Assembly: GCF_947077765.1 (NCBI RefSeq)
Contig: NZ_CAMTTF010000004.1
Location: 62,001-126,000 of the forward strand
Direction of reading: 5' to 3'
Length of the DNA stretch: 64,000 nucleotides
DNA from: Salinibacter grassmerensis
GTDB lineage: Bacteria > Bacteroidota > Rhodothermia > Rhodothermales > Salinibacteraceae
Under the pieces are notes generated by a model that ran no database searches, was not told where the DNA came from, and saw only the letters and a program-made list of their open reading frames with translations. The number at the start of each line of letters is the position of its first letter. Within the stretch, counting starts at the first letter, position 1. Shown here piece after piece: positions 11,342 to 20,173 of the stretch. Both the position numbers and the translations under genes were made by a program.

Positions 11342-11971
11342 TCAGGAGGAGTCGGGAGAGGTGGTGGTGTCCTCGGACTCGCCCAGCCGGCGCGCCACGG
11401 CGAGCAGCTGCTCGATCTGATCGACATCTCTGTTGCGGACGAGCGGCAGAAGGGCCTCGGAGGCGCCCTCGAGCACGTTCAGGAGGTCGATGAGGTCGGC
11501 AAAGCGGTGGTGGAGCGCCTGTTCGGGCCCTGGATGGCCTTCGAGCGGCTCGCCGTCCTCGACCAGCAGATCGGTACACTCCTGGAGACGCGATCGGACG
11601 GGATGAATCTCCCGACGCTCACGTTCTTCGATGATGCATGCGGCAATCCGCCACACATCGGTCTCTGCCCGGTAGTAGTCCTTGCGCGAGCCCGGACGGT
11701 GCGTTTTGTCCGCAAGGTTCCAGTCCACGAGCGACCGGAGATTCATGTTGGCGCTGCCCCGGCTCACGTCCAGACACGCCATAACCTCGTCGGTGCTGAG
11801 GGGCCGCGCCGCGCAGTAGAGCAGCGCGTGAATCCTCGCCCTGGTGCGGTTGATCCCCCACGCCGACGCCATCTCCCCCCAAAGGGAGACAAATCGGTCG
11901 ACGGCGACTCGGGCCTTGGAGTCGCGGTGAAGGTCCAGGAGATCAAGCCCGGACGGCTCGGGGGATGACAT
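11342..11971 (-). CDS. GbsR/MarR-type winged-helix regulator
   Basis: This 209-residue protein has a winged-helix domain in its first ~110 residues (MASAWGINRTRARIHALLY, then LSTDEVMACLDVSRGSANMN, then DKTHRPGSRKDYYRAE). The spacing and the wing R.GSRKDYY match the GbsR family, whose founding member represses choline/glycine betaine uptake and synthesis genes. In a halophile an osmolyte role is attractive but is inference, as no betaine gene is adjacent. The C-terminal half is helical and probably dimerises. The frame can start at a GTG at 12019; the ATG at 11971 is preferred because it sits just before conserved sequence. Confidence 0.82.
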   Translation of the reverse strand: MSSPEPSGLDLLDLHRDSKARVAVDRFVSLWGEMASAWGINRTRARIHALLYCAARPLSTDEVMACLDVSRGSANMNLRSLVDWNLADKTHRPGSRKDYYRAETDVWRIAACIIEERERREIHPVRSRLQECTDLLVEDGEPLEGHPGPEQALHHRFADLIDLLNVLEGASEALLPLVRNRDVDQIEQLLAVARRLGESEDTTTSPDSS

Positions 11972-12181
11972 GGATGAGGCTGTGTTGTTGGCAGCCCGGT
12001 TTTCTGGGGGAATGCCCACCAGCGTGATGAAGCCAACTCCTAAATCCCTCCGAATTGTTTCTCTCAGGCGGGGCGGGTCTACACATCACGGTTCACGGTT
12101 CGTATGCTCATGTCCCATCACTGAGATGCGCTACACCTGCCGTCGCACTCACGAAGCACTTTTCCACATCATTCGAGGCCC

Positions 12182-13036
12182 ATGTCCGCCCCCGCCCCCC
12201 TCTCGCCCCCCATCGTCACCCTCACAACGGACTTCGGCACGGAAGATGCGTATGTGCCGTCGATGAAGGGGACGATGCTCTCCATCTGCTCGGACGCACG
12301 ACTCGTGGACGTGACCCACGAGATCAGCCCACAGGACGTCATGGAGGCGGCCTTCGTGCTGCAGTCGGCCCGCCCCTACTTTCCCGACGGCGCCGTGCAC
12401 CTGGTGGTGGTGGATCCAGGGGTGGGCACGGAGCGACGCGCCGTGGCCCTCCGCGCCGAGGGGCAGTGGTTTGTGGGCCCCGACAACGGCGTCTTTCCAC
12501 TCGTGCTGGATCAGGCGTCGCCAGACGCCATCGTAGAGCTCGACGATCCGACCTTTTGGCGGGACGAATCGCCAAGCACGACGTTTCACGGCCGCGATAT
12601 TTTCGCTCCCGCCGCGGCCCACCTCGCCGACGGCCGGTCCGTGGACGCCCTCGGGACGTCGATCGACACGCTCGAACCGCTCCGCTGGGCCCGTCCGTCG
12701 ACCGGTGCCCAAACGGTGCAGGGCTGGGTGGTGCATGTGGACCACTTCGGCAACTGCATCACGAACATCCGGCGCCCGGCGATGGCCGAGGCCGCCGGCC
12801 TAGAGGAGCGAAATCCACCGCTCGACGCCTTTCCGCCCCTCAAAACCTATGCGGGCAACACGACCCTGCAGGCCCTCCACCCGACGTACGGGGCCGTGCC
12901 AGAGGGCGACCCGCTCTTGCTTTTTGGAAGCACGGGCTACCTGGAGATCGCGGCCAATGGGGGGAACGGCGCCGAACTACTGGACATACGAAAGGGCGAT
13001 TCCATAAAAATTGTCTTCCAGGGGCCGTCTGAATAG
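12182..13036 (+). CDS. SAM hydroxide adenosyltransferase (DUF62 family)
   Basis: This 284-residue member of the chlorinase/fluorinase superfamily should hydrolyse S-adenosylmethionine to adenosine and methionine. The N-terminal TLTTDFGTEDAYV (13-25), VVVDPGVGTERR (75-86), VGPDNGVF (98-105) and TTFHGRDIFAPAAAHLA (133-149) are all family signatures. The Asp-Arg-His set typical of the hydroxide-using branch is present (D78, R85/R86, H136), which argues against a halogenase. The C-terminal domain ends near residue 284. It is divergent from the GbsR-type regulator, sharing a 210-base upstream region. Confidence 0.92.
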   Translation: MSAPAPLSPPIVTLTTDFGTEDAYVPSMKGTMLSICSDARLVDVTHEISPQDVMEAAFVLQSARPYFPDGAVHLVVVDPGVGTERRAVALRAEGQWFVGPDNGVFPLVLDQASPDAIVELDDPTFWRDESPSTTFHGRDIFAPAAAHLADGRSVDALGTSIDTLEPLRWARPSTGAQTVQGWVVHVDHFGNCITNIRRPAMAEAAGLEERNPPLDAFPPLKTYAGNTTLQALHPTYGAVPEGDPLLLFGSTGYLEIAANGGNGAELLDIRKGDSIKIVFQGPSE

Positions 13037-13081
13037 TCCTGGTCTTCGGTTGCGTCCTCTACGCCCCAGGTACTTTTTCCC

Positions 13082-14356
13082 ATGGCGCTCGCGTCTACGT
13101 CCCCCGACCCACCCTCTCCCCTGAAGAACCTGGAGGCCCTCTACCCACTCGCCTGCACGCTGGTGGGCGACGAGGCCGCTCCGTCCCTTCTCGTCCGGGT
13201 TTACGAACGGGTGGCCGACGCGCCACCGGACGAACGCCCCGATACCCCGGAGGACTGGCTCGCTCTGCTCCTTCGGGAGGCCCCAGAACAGGGCCAGCCC
13301 CCCGGCGGCCCGGAAGCATCCAACCCCTCGGCCACTCCGGATGCGGGGTCACTTCGACGCGACACCGCAGAGCGCCTCGCCCGCAACACCATGCCTGTCG
13401 CGCTCGCAACGTGCTCGACTGCAGAGCGATTTGTTCTCGCCCTGAACGCGTCCCGACTGTCCGAGGCGCCCCGATCCGCCCGGCTTCCCTTGCTTTTTGA
13501 CGCCCCCCTTCCTACCGACCCGTCCGCGTTGCTAAGAGAAAAACTACGGGCGGTGCTCTCGGCCCCCGAGGCCGACCTGATCGACGAGACCCTCTCCGAC
13601 GCGGAGCTGCAGGGAGCCCTGCGCAACGTGCTCCGGGATCACTTTGCCCCAGTGCCCAGCTCCCTCCGCGCTCGTCTCCGTGCCGTCCTGCGGTCGTCTT
13701 CCTCCGCGGCGGACGAGGAAGAGGAGGACGAGGATGCCCCCGGAGCGAACCCCTCTGCGGCGGTCGACACGTCGGGCCGTCTGCTCGGCCGGCTTCCATC
13801 GCGGCCGAAGCCCCGCACTCTACTGGTTGTCCTTTTGATGGGGGTCCTCGTCCTCGGTGGGGGACTCGGGGTGTCATACCTGACAGGGTCCTCGTCGGCC
13901 TCTTCCCCGATGCCCCCAACCCTCACGGCCTTTTCCGCGGGGCAGGCCGGGGCCGTGACGACCGAGCTCGCGACCACACAGCCGGCCGAGGCGGAGGCCT
14001 ACCTGGACTCAACGTGGGGCCGCCAGGTGCGCCTGCCCTCCATTGAAAACGCACAGCTGCAGGGCGTCGGGCAGCTCCGGGCGTCCGGCAACACCGAGAT
14101 TCCCGTCGTGCTGTACACGGACGACGATGATGCACGCATCGCTGCGTTCGTGTACAGCTACGCCCTCGTCGACCGGCTCGACGACACCGCGACCCTGGAC
14201 ACGCAGGTCCGATCTCAGCTGGCCCAGCGCAACCAGTTCGTCGCCGACGGGCAGACCGCCGGGCCCGGCCTCTTGTGGCGCGATCGGGCCAACATCTTCG
14301 TCGTCGTCTCGCCTACCCTCTCCTCCGACACGCTCCGGGCACGGGTACAGCCGTAG
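13082..14356 (+). CDS. Membrane protein with sigma-like N-region and anti-sigma-like C-region
   Basis: This 424-residue protein is not firmly assigned. The first ~220 residues are soluble and helical, with stretches like the ECF sigma region 2 entry (LYPLACTLVGDEAAPSLLVR, 20-39, and DTPEDWLALLLRE) and a second helical segment (CSTAERFVLALNASRLSEAP). An acidic linker (DEEEEDEDAPG) precedes a single membrane span (about 239-262, LLVVLLMGVLVLGGGLG). The extracytoplasmic part (LPSIENAQLQGVGQL ... EIPVVLYTDDDDARIAAFV ... FVVVSP) resembles the C-terminal domain of transmembrane anti-sigma factors. It starts 46 bases after the SAM hydrolase. A signalling role is inference; it could equally be a family of unknown function. 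Confidence 0.6.
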   Translation: MALASTSPDPPSPLKNLEALYPLACTLVGDEAAPSLLVRVYERVADAPPDERPDTPEDWLALLLREAPEQGQPPGGPEASNPSATPDAGSLRRDTAERLARNTMPVALATCSTAERFVLALNASRLSEAPRSARLPLLFDAPLPTDPSALLREKLRAVLSAPEADLIDETLSDAELQGALRNVLRDHFAPVPSSLRARLRAVLRSSSSAADEEEEDEDAPGANPSAAVDTSGRLLGRLPSRPKPRTLLVVLLMGVLVLGGGLGVSYLTGSSSASSPMPPTLTAFSAGQAGAVTTELATTQPAEAEAYLDSTWGRQVRLPSIENAQLQGVGQLRASGNTEIPVVLYTDDDDARIAAFVYSYALVDRLDDTATLDTQVRSQLAQRNQFVADGQTAGPGLLWRDRANIFVVVSPTLSSDTLRARVQP

Positions 14357-14359
14357 ACA

Positions 14360-15760
14360 CTACCCTGCACCCGCCGCCGGAATCTCGATGCGGAAGGTCG
14401 ATCCCTCTCCGACCGTCGACGACACGAGTTCAAGGCGTCCGCCGTGGTAGCTTTCGATCACGCGGCGGGCGAGGCTCAGGCCCAGTCCCCAGCCGCGCTT
14501 CTTGGTGCTGTACCCCGGTCGGAAAATGTTATTCCACTGCTGTCCCTCGATCCCACGCCCCGTATCTTCGACCTCGATAAAGACCTGTCCCTCTTCCTCC
14601 CACGCCGTCACCGCGATGCGGCCCTCCGCGTCCTCAATCGCGTCGAGGGCATTCTTGAGGAGGTTCTCGAGCACCCACGCGAACAGCTCCTCGTTGGCCT
14701 CGGCCCGCACCCGCCCGGGCAGGTCCACGGTTAGCGCGATGGACTGGCCCTGTTGAGGAATGCGCCGGCGGAGGTAGCTCGCCGTCTGCTCGATGATTGG
14801 CACCAAGTCACAGCGTTCCAGCTTCGGCTGCGAACCGATGTCCGAGAACCGATCCGCAACCCGCTGGAGCCGCTCCACGTCGTTTTCGATCTCCGTCAGG
14901 GCCCGCTCACGCTTGTCCTCCGACAGGTTGGGCGTGCGCAGCATCTGAATCCACCCCATGAGGCTAGACAGGGGCGTCCCGAGCTGGTGGGCCGCCTCCC
15001 GGGCCATCCCCATCCAGAGGCTGCTCTGCTCGCTGCGGCGGATGTAGGAGAAGCCAAAGTAGCCCACCATCACGAACAACCCGACGAACACCAGCTGCAC
15101 CCACGGAAACACACGTAGCTCCGTGATGAGGGCCGACTCGTCGTAGAACACGTACTGGGTGAGCCGATCCGAAGAGGTGCCTGTCTCCTCCCCTGGAGTG
15201 CCGGACACATCGATCCGAACCGGGATCGGCTCGAAGGCCGACCGCATGTCGTCCAGTTTATCTCGCAGCTGTTTCTGTACCCCTGGGGACCCGTCCACGG
15301 GAAGCGCCGCGGTGGTGTCTGGCACCCCTACATTCTGCCAGCTCAGCGGCCGTCGACGCGTCGAGTCGGTGATGATGGCCGGCACCTCGAACTGGTCCGG
15401 CTGCAGGATTTCGTTCAGGATGAAGTTGAACTCCCGCGTGGGCGGCATGGCCCGGGCCCAGTCGACCGCCTCCTGCAGGGCGGCCACCTGTTCAGCGGAG
15501 AGGGTGTCGCCGGCGGGACGGGCCTTCAGGGACTGCAGAAGCGAGTCGAGCCGGCGGAACTCTTCCCGATGCGGATTCGACGCCTGCTGGGTCTGCACGA
15601 CCTGCTCCAGCCCATCGGCCCAGAGCTGGATGACCGCCTGCTCACGCTCCTGCAACCGATCGACGAGCCGCTGGGTGTACCAGAGCGACGCCAGGGCAAT
15701 CCCCACGGCAAAGACGATGAGGCCGAGCTTGAGTTGGACCGACCACCGATAGGCGTCCAT
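14360..15760 (-). CDS. Membrane sensor histidine kinase
   Basis: This 466-residue kinase has two membrane spans (about 10-27 and 218-238) flanking a ~190-residue extracytoplasmic sensor domain. The dimerisation/phosphoacceptor helix contains H258 in AAHQLGTPLSSL. The HATPase domain has the N box (LENLLKNALDAIED), G1 (VEDTGRGI), the F-box region (IFRPGYSTKKRGWG) and G2 (GLGLSLARRVIE). No HAMP domain is obvious, and no response regulator lies nearby, so it is an orphan. It is the last gene of the minus-strand run secD-secF-purA, 96 bases after purA. Its stop is 3 bases from the convergent sigma/anti-sigma-like gene. Confidence 0.92.
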   Translation of the reverse strand: MDAYRWSVQLKLGLIVFAVGIALASLWYTQRLVDRLQEREQAVIQLWADGLEQVVQTQQASNPHREEFRRLDSLLQSLKARPAGDTLSAEQVAALQEAVDWARAMPPTREFNFILNEILQPDQFEVPAIITDSTRRRPLSWQNVGVPDTTAALPVDGSPGVQKQLRDKLDDMRSAFEPIPVRIDVSGTPGEETGTSSDRLTQYVFYDESALITELRVFPWVQLVFVGLFVMVGYFGFSYIRRSEQSSLWMGMAREAAHQLGTPLSSLMGWIQMLRTPNLSEDKRERALTEIENDVERLQRVADRFSDIGSQPKLERCDLVPIIEQTASYLRRRIPQQGQSIALTVDLPGRVRAEANEELFAWVLENLLKNALDAIEDAEGRIAVTAWEEEGQVFIEVEDTGRGIEGQQWNNIFRPGYSTKKRGWGLGLSLARRVIESYHGGRLELVSSTVGEGSTFRIEIPAAGAG

Positions 15761-15856
15761 GGCACCGCGGGGTTGTGTACGTATGAGTCCACCGCGAGGG
15801 ACGAACGTACGAACCGGGTCCTCCCCACGGCGAGCACTCCCCGCCGATCTGGGGAC

Positions 15857-17176
15857 TCAGGCCGCGGCCATCGGCTGCACGTCCGTAATGATCTGGCTGC
15901 GGCGCGGTCCGTTTGAGACCAGCCCAATCTCCACGTCGAGGTAGTTCTCGATGAAGGCGAGGTAGTCTTGGGCCGCTCGGGGAAGGTCGTCGACATGACG
16001 CACCTCCGAAATGTCGGCCTCCCATCCGGGCAGGGTTTCGTACTGGGGCTCCACGCGGGTGAGGTTCTGCGGCTCGCTCGGGAAGCGCCGAGAGGTCTTG
16101 CCGTCGTACTGGTACTCCGTGCACACCTTCAGCTCGTCAATCCCGGAGAGGACGTCGAGCTTGGTCAGGGCCAGCTCGTTGAAGCCGTTCACCATGCAGG
16201 TGTAGCGCAGGGCCACGAGGTCGAGCCAGCCGCACCGGCGGGGACGGCCCGTGGTGGCCCCAAATTCGCCGCCCTTCTCCCGCAGCGCCTCTCCGACCTC
16301 CCCGTCGAGCTCTGTGGGGAAGGGCCCGTTGCCGACGCGCGTGCAGTACGCCTTCGCGATGCCCAGAACGCGATCGATCTCGGTGGGCGCGATCCCGAGC
16401 CCGGTGCAGCACCCGCCGGCCGTGGGGTGGCTGGAGGTGACGTACGGGTAGCTGCCAAAGTCGACGTCAAGGAGCGACCCCTGAGCCCCCTCGGCCAATA
16501 CGCGGGCCCCGTCGTCGAGGGCGCGCGAGAGGTAGGCCGAGGTGTCGGTGACGTAGTCGTCGATCTTCTGGTCGAACTCGACATATTCTTCCACGATGCG
16601 GTCCACGTCCAGCGCCTCGGCGTCGTAGACGTCCCGGAGAATGGCGTTCTTCTCTTCGATGGAGCGGCGGAGTTTCCGGCGCAGCACATCCTCATCGAGC
16701 AGATCGACCACCCGGATGCCGGTGCGGGCGAACTTGTCGGTGTACGCGGGCCCGATGCCCCGTCCCGTGGTCCCAATTTCGTCGTCGTCGGACGCGGAGG
16801 CTCGGTCCTCTTCCTGTGCCGCCTCGATCGCCTTGTGGTACGGCATGATGAGGTGGGCGTTGTGGGAGATCTTCAGCCGCCCCTCCACGTCGATGCCCAG
16901 CGACTCAATCTTTTCGATCTCCTCCAGGACCGCCTTCGGGTCCAGCACCACGCCATTCCCGATGACGCAGGTGACCCCTTCGTGGAAGATGCCGCTCGGC
17001 ACGAGGTGAAGGACAAATTCTTCGGTCTCGCCCTCCTCGTCCCATACGATGGTGTGGCCGGCGTTGGCGCCGCCCTGGTAGCGGGCCACAATGTCCACGT
17101 CCGGGCTCAGAAGGTCCACAATTTTCCCCTTCCCCTCATCGCCCCACTGGCTTCCAATTACGACAGATACTGGCAT
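15857..17176 (-). CDS. purA: Adenylosuccinate synthetase
   Basis: PurA joins IMP and aspartate using GTP, the first committed step from IMP to AMP. The 439-residue protein begins with the P-loop-like signature VVIGSQWGDEGKGKIVDLL (residues 5-23), followed by YQGGANAGHTI and NAHLIMPYHKAIE, then TTGRGIGPAYTDK and VTSSHPTAGGCCTGLGI. The length is normal for bacterial PurA. It lies 54 bases downstream of secF and upstream of the histidine kinase on the same strand, so the four genes may form one unit. Confidence 0.97.
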   Translation of the reverse strand: MPVSVVIGSQWGDEGKGKIVDLLSPDVDIVARYQGGANAGHTIVWDEEGETEEFVLHLVPSGIFHEGVTCVIGNGVVLDPKAVLEEIEKIESLGIDVEGRLKISHNAHLIMPYHKAIEAAQEEDRASASDDDEIGTTGRGIGPAYTDKFARTGIRVVDLLDEDVLRRKLRRSIEEKNAILRDVYDAEALDVDRIVEEYVEFDQKIDDYVTDTSAYLSRALDDGARVLAEGAQGSLLDVDFGSYPYVTSSHPTAGGCCTGLGIAPTEIDRVLGIAKAYCTRVGNGPFPTELDGEVGEALREKGGEFGATTGRPRRCGWLDLVALRYTCMVNGFNELALTKLDVLSGIDELKVCTEYQYDGKTSRRFPSEPQNLTRVEPQYETLPGWEADISEVRHVDDLPRAAQDYLAFIENYLDVEIGLVSNGPRRSQIITDVQPMAAA

Positions 17177-17230
17177 GGCAAACGGTATCGATTAAAAAGC
17201 AAGTCGGTGTTGTCGTCTGCGCTGCCCCCC

Positions 17231-18142
17231 TTACGCTGCGCTCCCTTCGAGACGACGGTTCAATTCCACGATCGTGGGCGAGGCGACGAAGATCGACGAG
17301 TACGTTCCGATGACGACCCCGACGATGAGGGCGAACGAGAAGCCCCGCAGCACCTCGCCCCCGAAGACAAACAGAATCGTGACCACGATGAGAGTGGTTA
17401 GGGAGGTCACGACGGTTCGGCTCAGCGTCGCGTTGATCGACCGGTTTACGATCTCGTCGAAGGCCTCCGTCTTAAACAGATTGACGTACTCTCGCACGCG
17501 ATCGAAAACCACGACCGTGTCGTTCAGCGAATATCCCACAATCGTGAGGAACGCGGCGATAAGGGACTGATCAATCTGGAGAGAAAACGGGGCGATGCCG
17601 GCCAGGACCGAGAAGATTCCGAGCGTAATCGTCACGTCGTGCACCAGGGCCGCCACGGCCCCAAGGCTGTAGCGCCACTCAAAGCGCACCATGATGTAGA
17701 GGAACACGACGAGCAGGGCCCCCAGCACGGCGTAGATGGCCCCCCGCTTCAGGTCCTCCGCGAAGCGCGGCCCCACCACGTTGGTGCTCTCGATTATGAT
17801 GTCGCGCCCCGAAAACTGCGCGCCAAGTGCCGACAGCACCTGGTTCTCCATCGTCGTAATGTCTCCCTTCTTCGAAATTCGGACCAGGTGGCCGACGTCC
17901 CCAAACCGTTTCACCTCCGGCTCCTCCTCAAATGATTCTGTGAGGGCGGACCGGACGTCGACGGTTTTCAGGTCCGTCGTGTTGCCCACAACAAACTCCA
18001 TCCCCCCGCGGAAGTCAATGCCCAGGGCGAGCCCCTTCGTGAGCAACGAGAGGATACTGATCGCAAGCAACGTCCCCGAGATGATATAGCCAATGCGGCG
18101 GTTCGGGATGAGACTGTAGTCGGCGTTTTCGAAAAGACGCAT
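17231..18142 (-). CDS. secF: Protein translocase subunit SecF
   Basis: SecF works with SecD at the SecYEG channel and uses the proton (or Na+) gradient to pull secreted proteins across the membrane. The 303-residue protein has an N-terminal span (about 18-36), GIDFRGGMEFVVG (42-54), a periplasmic P4 domain (SALTESFEEEPEVKRFG onward) and five C-terminal spans containing VGYSLNDTVVVFDRVRE (about 205-221), the hallmark of SecF. In a salt-adapted cell Na+ coupling is conceivable but cannot be read from the sequence. It follows secD by 60 bases. Confidence 0.97.
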   Translation of the reverse strand: MRLFENADYSLIPNRRIGYIISGTLLAISILSLLTKGLALGIDFRGGMEFVVGNTTDLKTVDVRSALTESFEEEPEVKRFGDVGHLVRISKKGDITTMENQVLSALGAQFSGRDIIIESTNVVGPRFAEDLKRGAIYAVLGALLVVFLYIMVRFEWRYSLGAVAALVHDVTITLGIFSVLAGIAPFSLQIDQSLIAAFLTIVGYSLNDTVVVFDRVREYVNLFKTEAFDEIVNRSINATLSRTVVTSLTTLIVVTILFVFGGEVLRGFSFALIVGVVIGTYSSIFVASPTIVELNRRLEGSAA

Positions 18143-18202
18143 GGTAATCCGTCGTTGAAGAAAAATCCCGTCGTGATGACAGCCTGGTGTGGGGGCGGCG
18201 CC

Positions 18203-20164
18203 CTACCCGTAACTCACCTGCATTCGGCGTTCCTCGACCATGTAGTCGAAGACGATGCGGGTGACGATGATGGCCGTGAAGAGCGAGGCGAGAATCCCGG
18301 CCATGAGCGTAACGGCAAAGCCCTTGATCGGGCCGACGCCGAAGGAGTACAGAATGACGCCGACGAAGAAGGTCGTGATGTTGGCGTCGAGGATGGCGCT
18401 CAGAGACTGCTCGTAGCCGGCATTGATCGCGGCACGGAGGGTCTTGCCGGTGGCCTGCTCCTCACGCACCCGGTCGTAGATGAGCACGTTGGCATCCACG
18501 GCCATACCGATCGTGAGGACGATCCCGGCGATGCCGGGCAGGGTCAGGGTGGCACCGAACCCGGCGAGGATGCCCATGATGAGAATCAGGTTCAGCAGCA
18601 ACGCAATGTCGGCCACGACCCCGGCCGTGCGGTAGTACATGATCATGAAGAGCACGACCAGAAGAAACCCAGCCACGACGGAAATAAAGCCGGCCCGCGT
18701 GGACTCCTCCCCGAGGCTCGGTCCGACCGTGCGCTCCGAAATAATGTTCAGGTCCGTCTGGAGCCGGCCCGACTGCAGGACGGTGACGATGTCCGAGGCC
18801 TCCTGCCGCGAATCAAGCCCGGTAATCTCTGTGCGCCCCCCGGAAATTCGGCTCTGGATGTTCGGGCTCGAGTACACGACGTCGTCGAGGACGATCGACA
18901 CGCGGTTTCCGATGTTCGCCGCTGTAATCCGGTCCCAGCGTCGCGCGCCGTCCGAGTTCATGGTGATGGAAACCTTCGGGTCATTTGTCTGCCGGTCGAA
19001 CTGAACCGACGCCTCCGTGACCACCTCGCCGGTGAGCTCCGGCTCCGCCCGGACGGCCAAAAGGTGAAATGCCTCGCGCCCGTCCTCGGTGGTCAGCACG
19101 GGACTGGCCGTCCACATCGGCTCGACCCCAGGGGGCATCATCTTCTGAACCGACGGGTCCTGGAGAAGCTCGTTCACCCGCGACGTGTCGGACGCGAAGG
19201 CCCGCCCGATGACCGGCTGGTCCTGTCCGGGCATGGGTTGCATCGCGGCCAGAAGCGAATTCTGGGGCCCCGTCTGCACCCCCTCCCCGGGCTCCGTGAG
19301 AGCCGTTCCCTGCTGCCCCCCGGATGCCTCCTGCCCCGACGCCGCCGCAATCTCGGTGCCCTGCGTCACTTCGGACGTGTCGGTCGAGGCCTCCATCGCG
19401 GCCGTATCGGCGGCCTGGGCCTCCGCAATGCGGGCGGAGTCCTCCGCGGTCGGCTCGTAGTACTCGATGATGCGCTGTACCGACTCCCCCAACTGCTGAG
19501 GATTCGCCATCAGGTGAAAGGTGAGCTGCGAGGCGCTCTCCAGCAGGTCCCGGACGCGCTCTCGCTCACTCACCCCCGGAAGCTCCACCACAATTCGCTC
19601 GTCGCCCTGTCGCTGAATGGACGGCTCCGTCACCCCGTACTGGTTGACACGGTTTCGGACGACCTGAATGCCGTTCTGGACGGCCGCGTCCGCCTGGCTC
19701 TGCAGGTACTCCAGCACTTCGTCGTTCGAGGAGCGTCGCGTAATGTCCTCGCCCTGATTGCGGAAATACCGGGAGAGGCGGCCGTCCGGATTTTCGGCCT
19801 CAAACTCCTCAACGAACGCCTCCACGACCGACACATTCTCTTCTTCTGCGCGCTGCTCCGCCGCCCGGAGGGTCTGCTGAAAGGCCTCATCCTTGTTGAC
19901 CGCCAACTGGTCGAGGAGATTTCCGACTTCCACCTCCAGCGTCACGTGCATTCCGCCCTGAAGGTCAAGCCCCAGGTTGAGGGAGCTTTCGTCCACCTGC
20001 TGAAGCCACTGGCGGTTCTCCTCCTGATACTCCACCCGCTCCCCCTCGGGCATGTTGTTCATTTTGTAGCTGACGTACAGGTTCTGCACCGAGGGAAAGA
20101 GGTAGAACCCGCACAGCCCGACGAAGAAGATCGTGAGTCCAACTTTAAAGCCGTTCCCCTGCAT
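18203..20164 (-). CDS. secD: Protein translocase subunit SecD
   Basis: SecD partners SecF in the Sec translocon. The protein (about 653 residues from the ATG at 20164; a GTG at 20173 would add three) has an N-terminal span, the D1 motif LNLGLDLQGGMHVTLEV, paired P1 halves, VVELPGVSERERVRDLL, and five C-terminal spans with GIAGIVLTIGMAVDANVLIYDR near the end. Between P1 and the rest lies a low-complexity Ala/Thr/Gln/Gly/Glu insertion of about 60 residues (from EAQAADTAAMEAST to GEGVQTGP) not usual in SecD; it is probably a disordered periplasmic linker. It is the first gene of the secD-secF-purA-kinase run. Confidence 0.97.
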   Translation of the reverse strand: MQGNGFKVGLTIFFVGLCGFYLFPSVQNLYVSYKMNNMPEGERVEYQEENRQWLQQVDESSLNLGLDLQGGMHVTLEVEVGNLLDQLAVNKDEAFQQTLRAAEQRAEEENVSVVEAFVEEFEAENPDGRLSRYFRNQGEDITRRSSNDEVLEYLQSQADAAVQNGIQVVRNRVNQYGVTEPSIQRQGDERIVVELPGVSERERVRDLLESASQLTFHLMANPQQLGESVQRIIEYYEPTAEDSARIAEAQAADTAAMEASTDTSEVTQGTEIAAASGQEASGGQQGTALTEPGEGVQTGPQNSLLAAMQPMPGQDQPVIGRAFASDTSRVNELLQDPSVQKMMPPGVEPMWTASPVLTTEDGREAFHLLAVRAEPELTGEVVTEASVQFDRQTNDPKVSITMNSDGARRWDRITAANIGNRVSIVLDDVVYSSPNIQSRISGGRTEITGLDSRQEASDIVTVLQSGRLQTDLNIISERTVGPSLGEESTRAGFISVVAGFLLVVLFMIMYYRTAGVVADIALLLNLILIMGILAGFGATLTLPGIAGIVLTIGMAVDANVLIYDRVREEQATGKTLRAAINAGYEQSLSAILDANITTFFVGVILYSFGVGPIKGFAVTLMAGILASLFTAIIVTRIVFDYMVEERRMQVSYG

Positions 20165-20173
20165 AGAAGACAC

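Noticed and set aside
10544-11968. A 474-codon open frame on the plus strand crossing the regulatory-domain gene end, yraN and the GbsR-type gene.
   Set aside because: It overlaps three better-supported genes and shows no domain of its own.
12182-13036. Possible SAM-dependent chlorinase/fluorinase.
   Set aside because: The Asp/Arg/His set of the hydroxide-using branch (D78, R85/R86, H136) is present, so halogenation is unlikely.
15968-17401. A 477-codon open frame on the plus strand opposite purA and the end of secF.
   Set aside because: It is antisense to two genes identified by strong motifs, with a composition typical of shadows.
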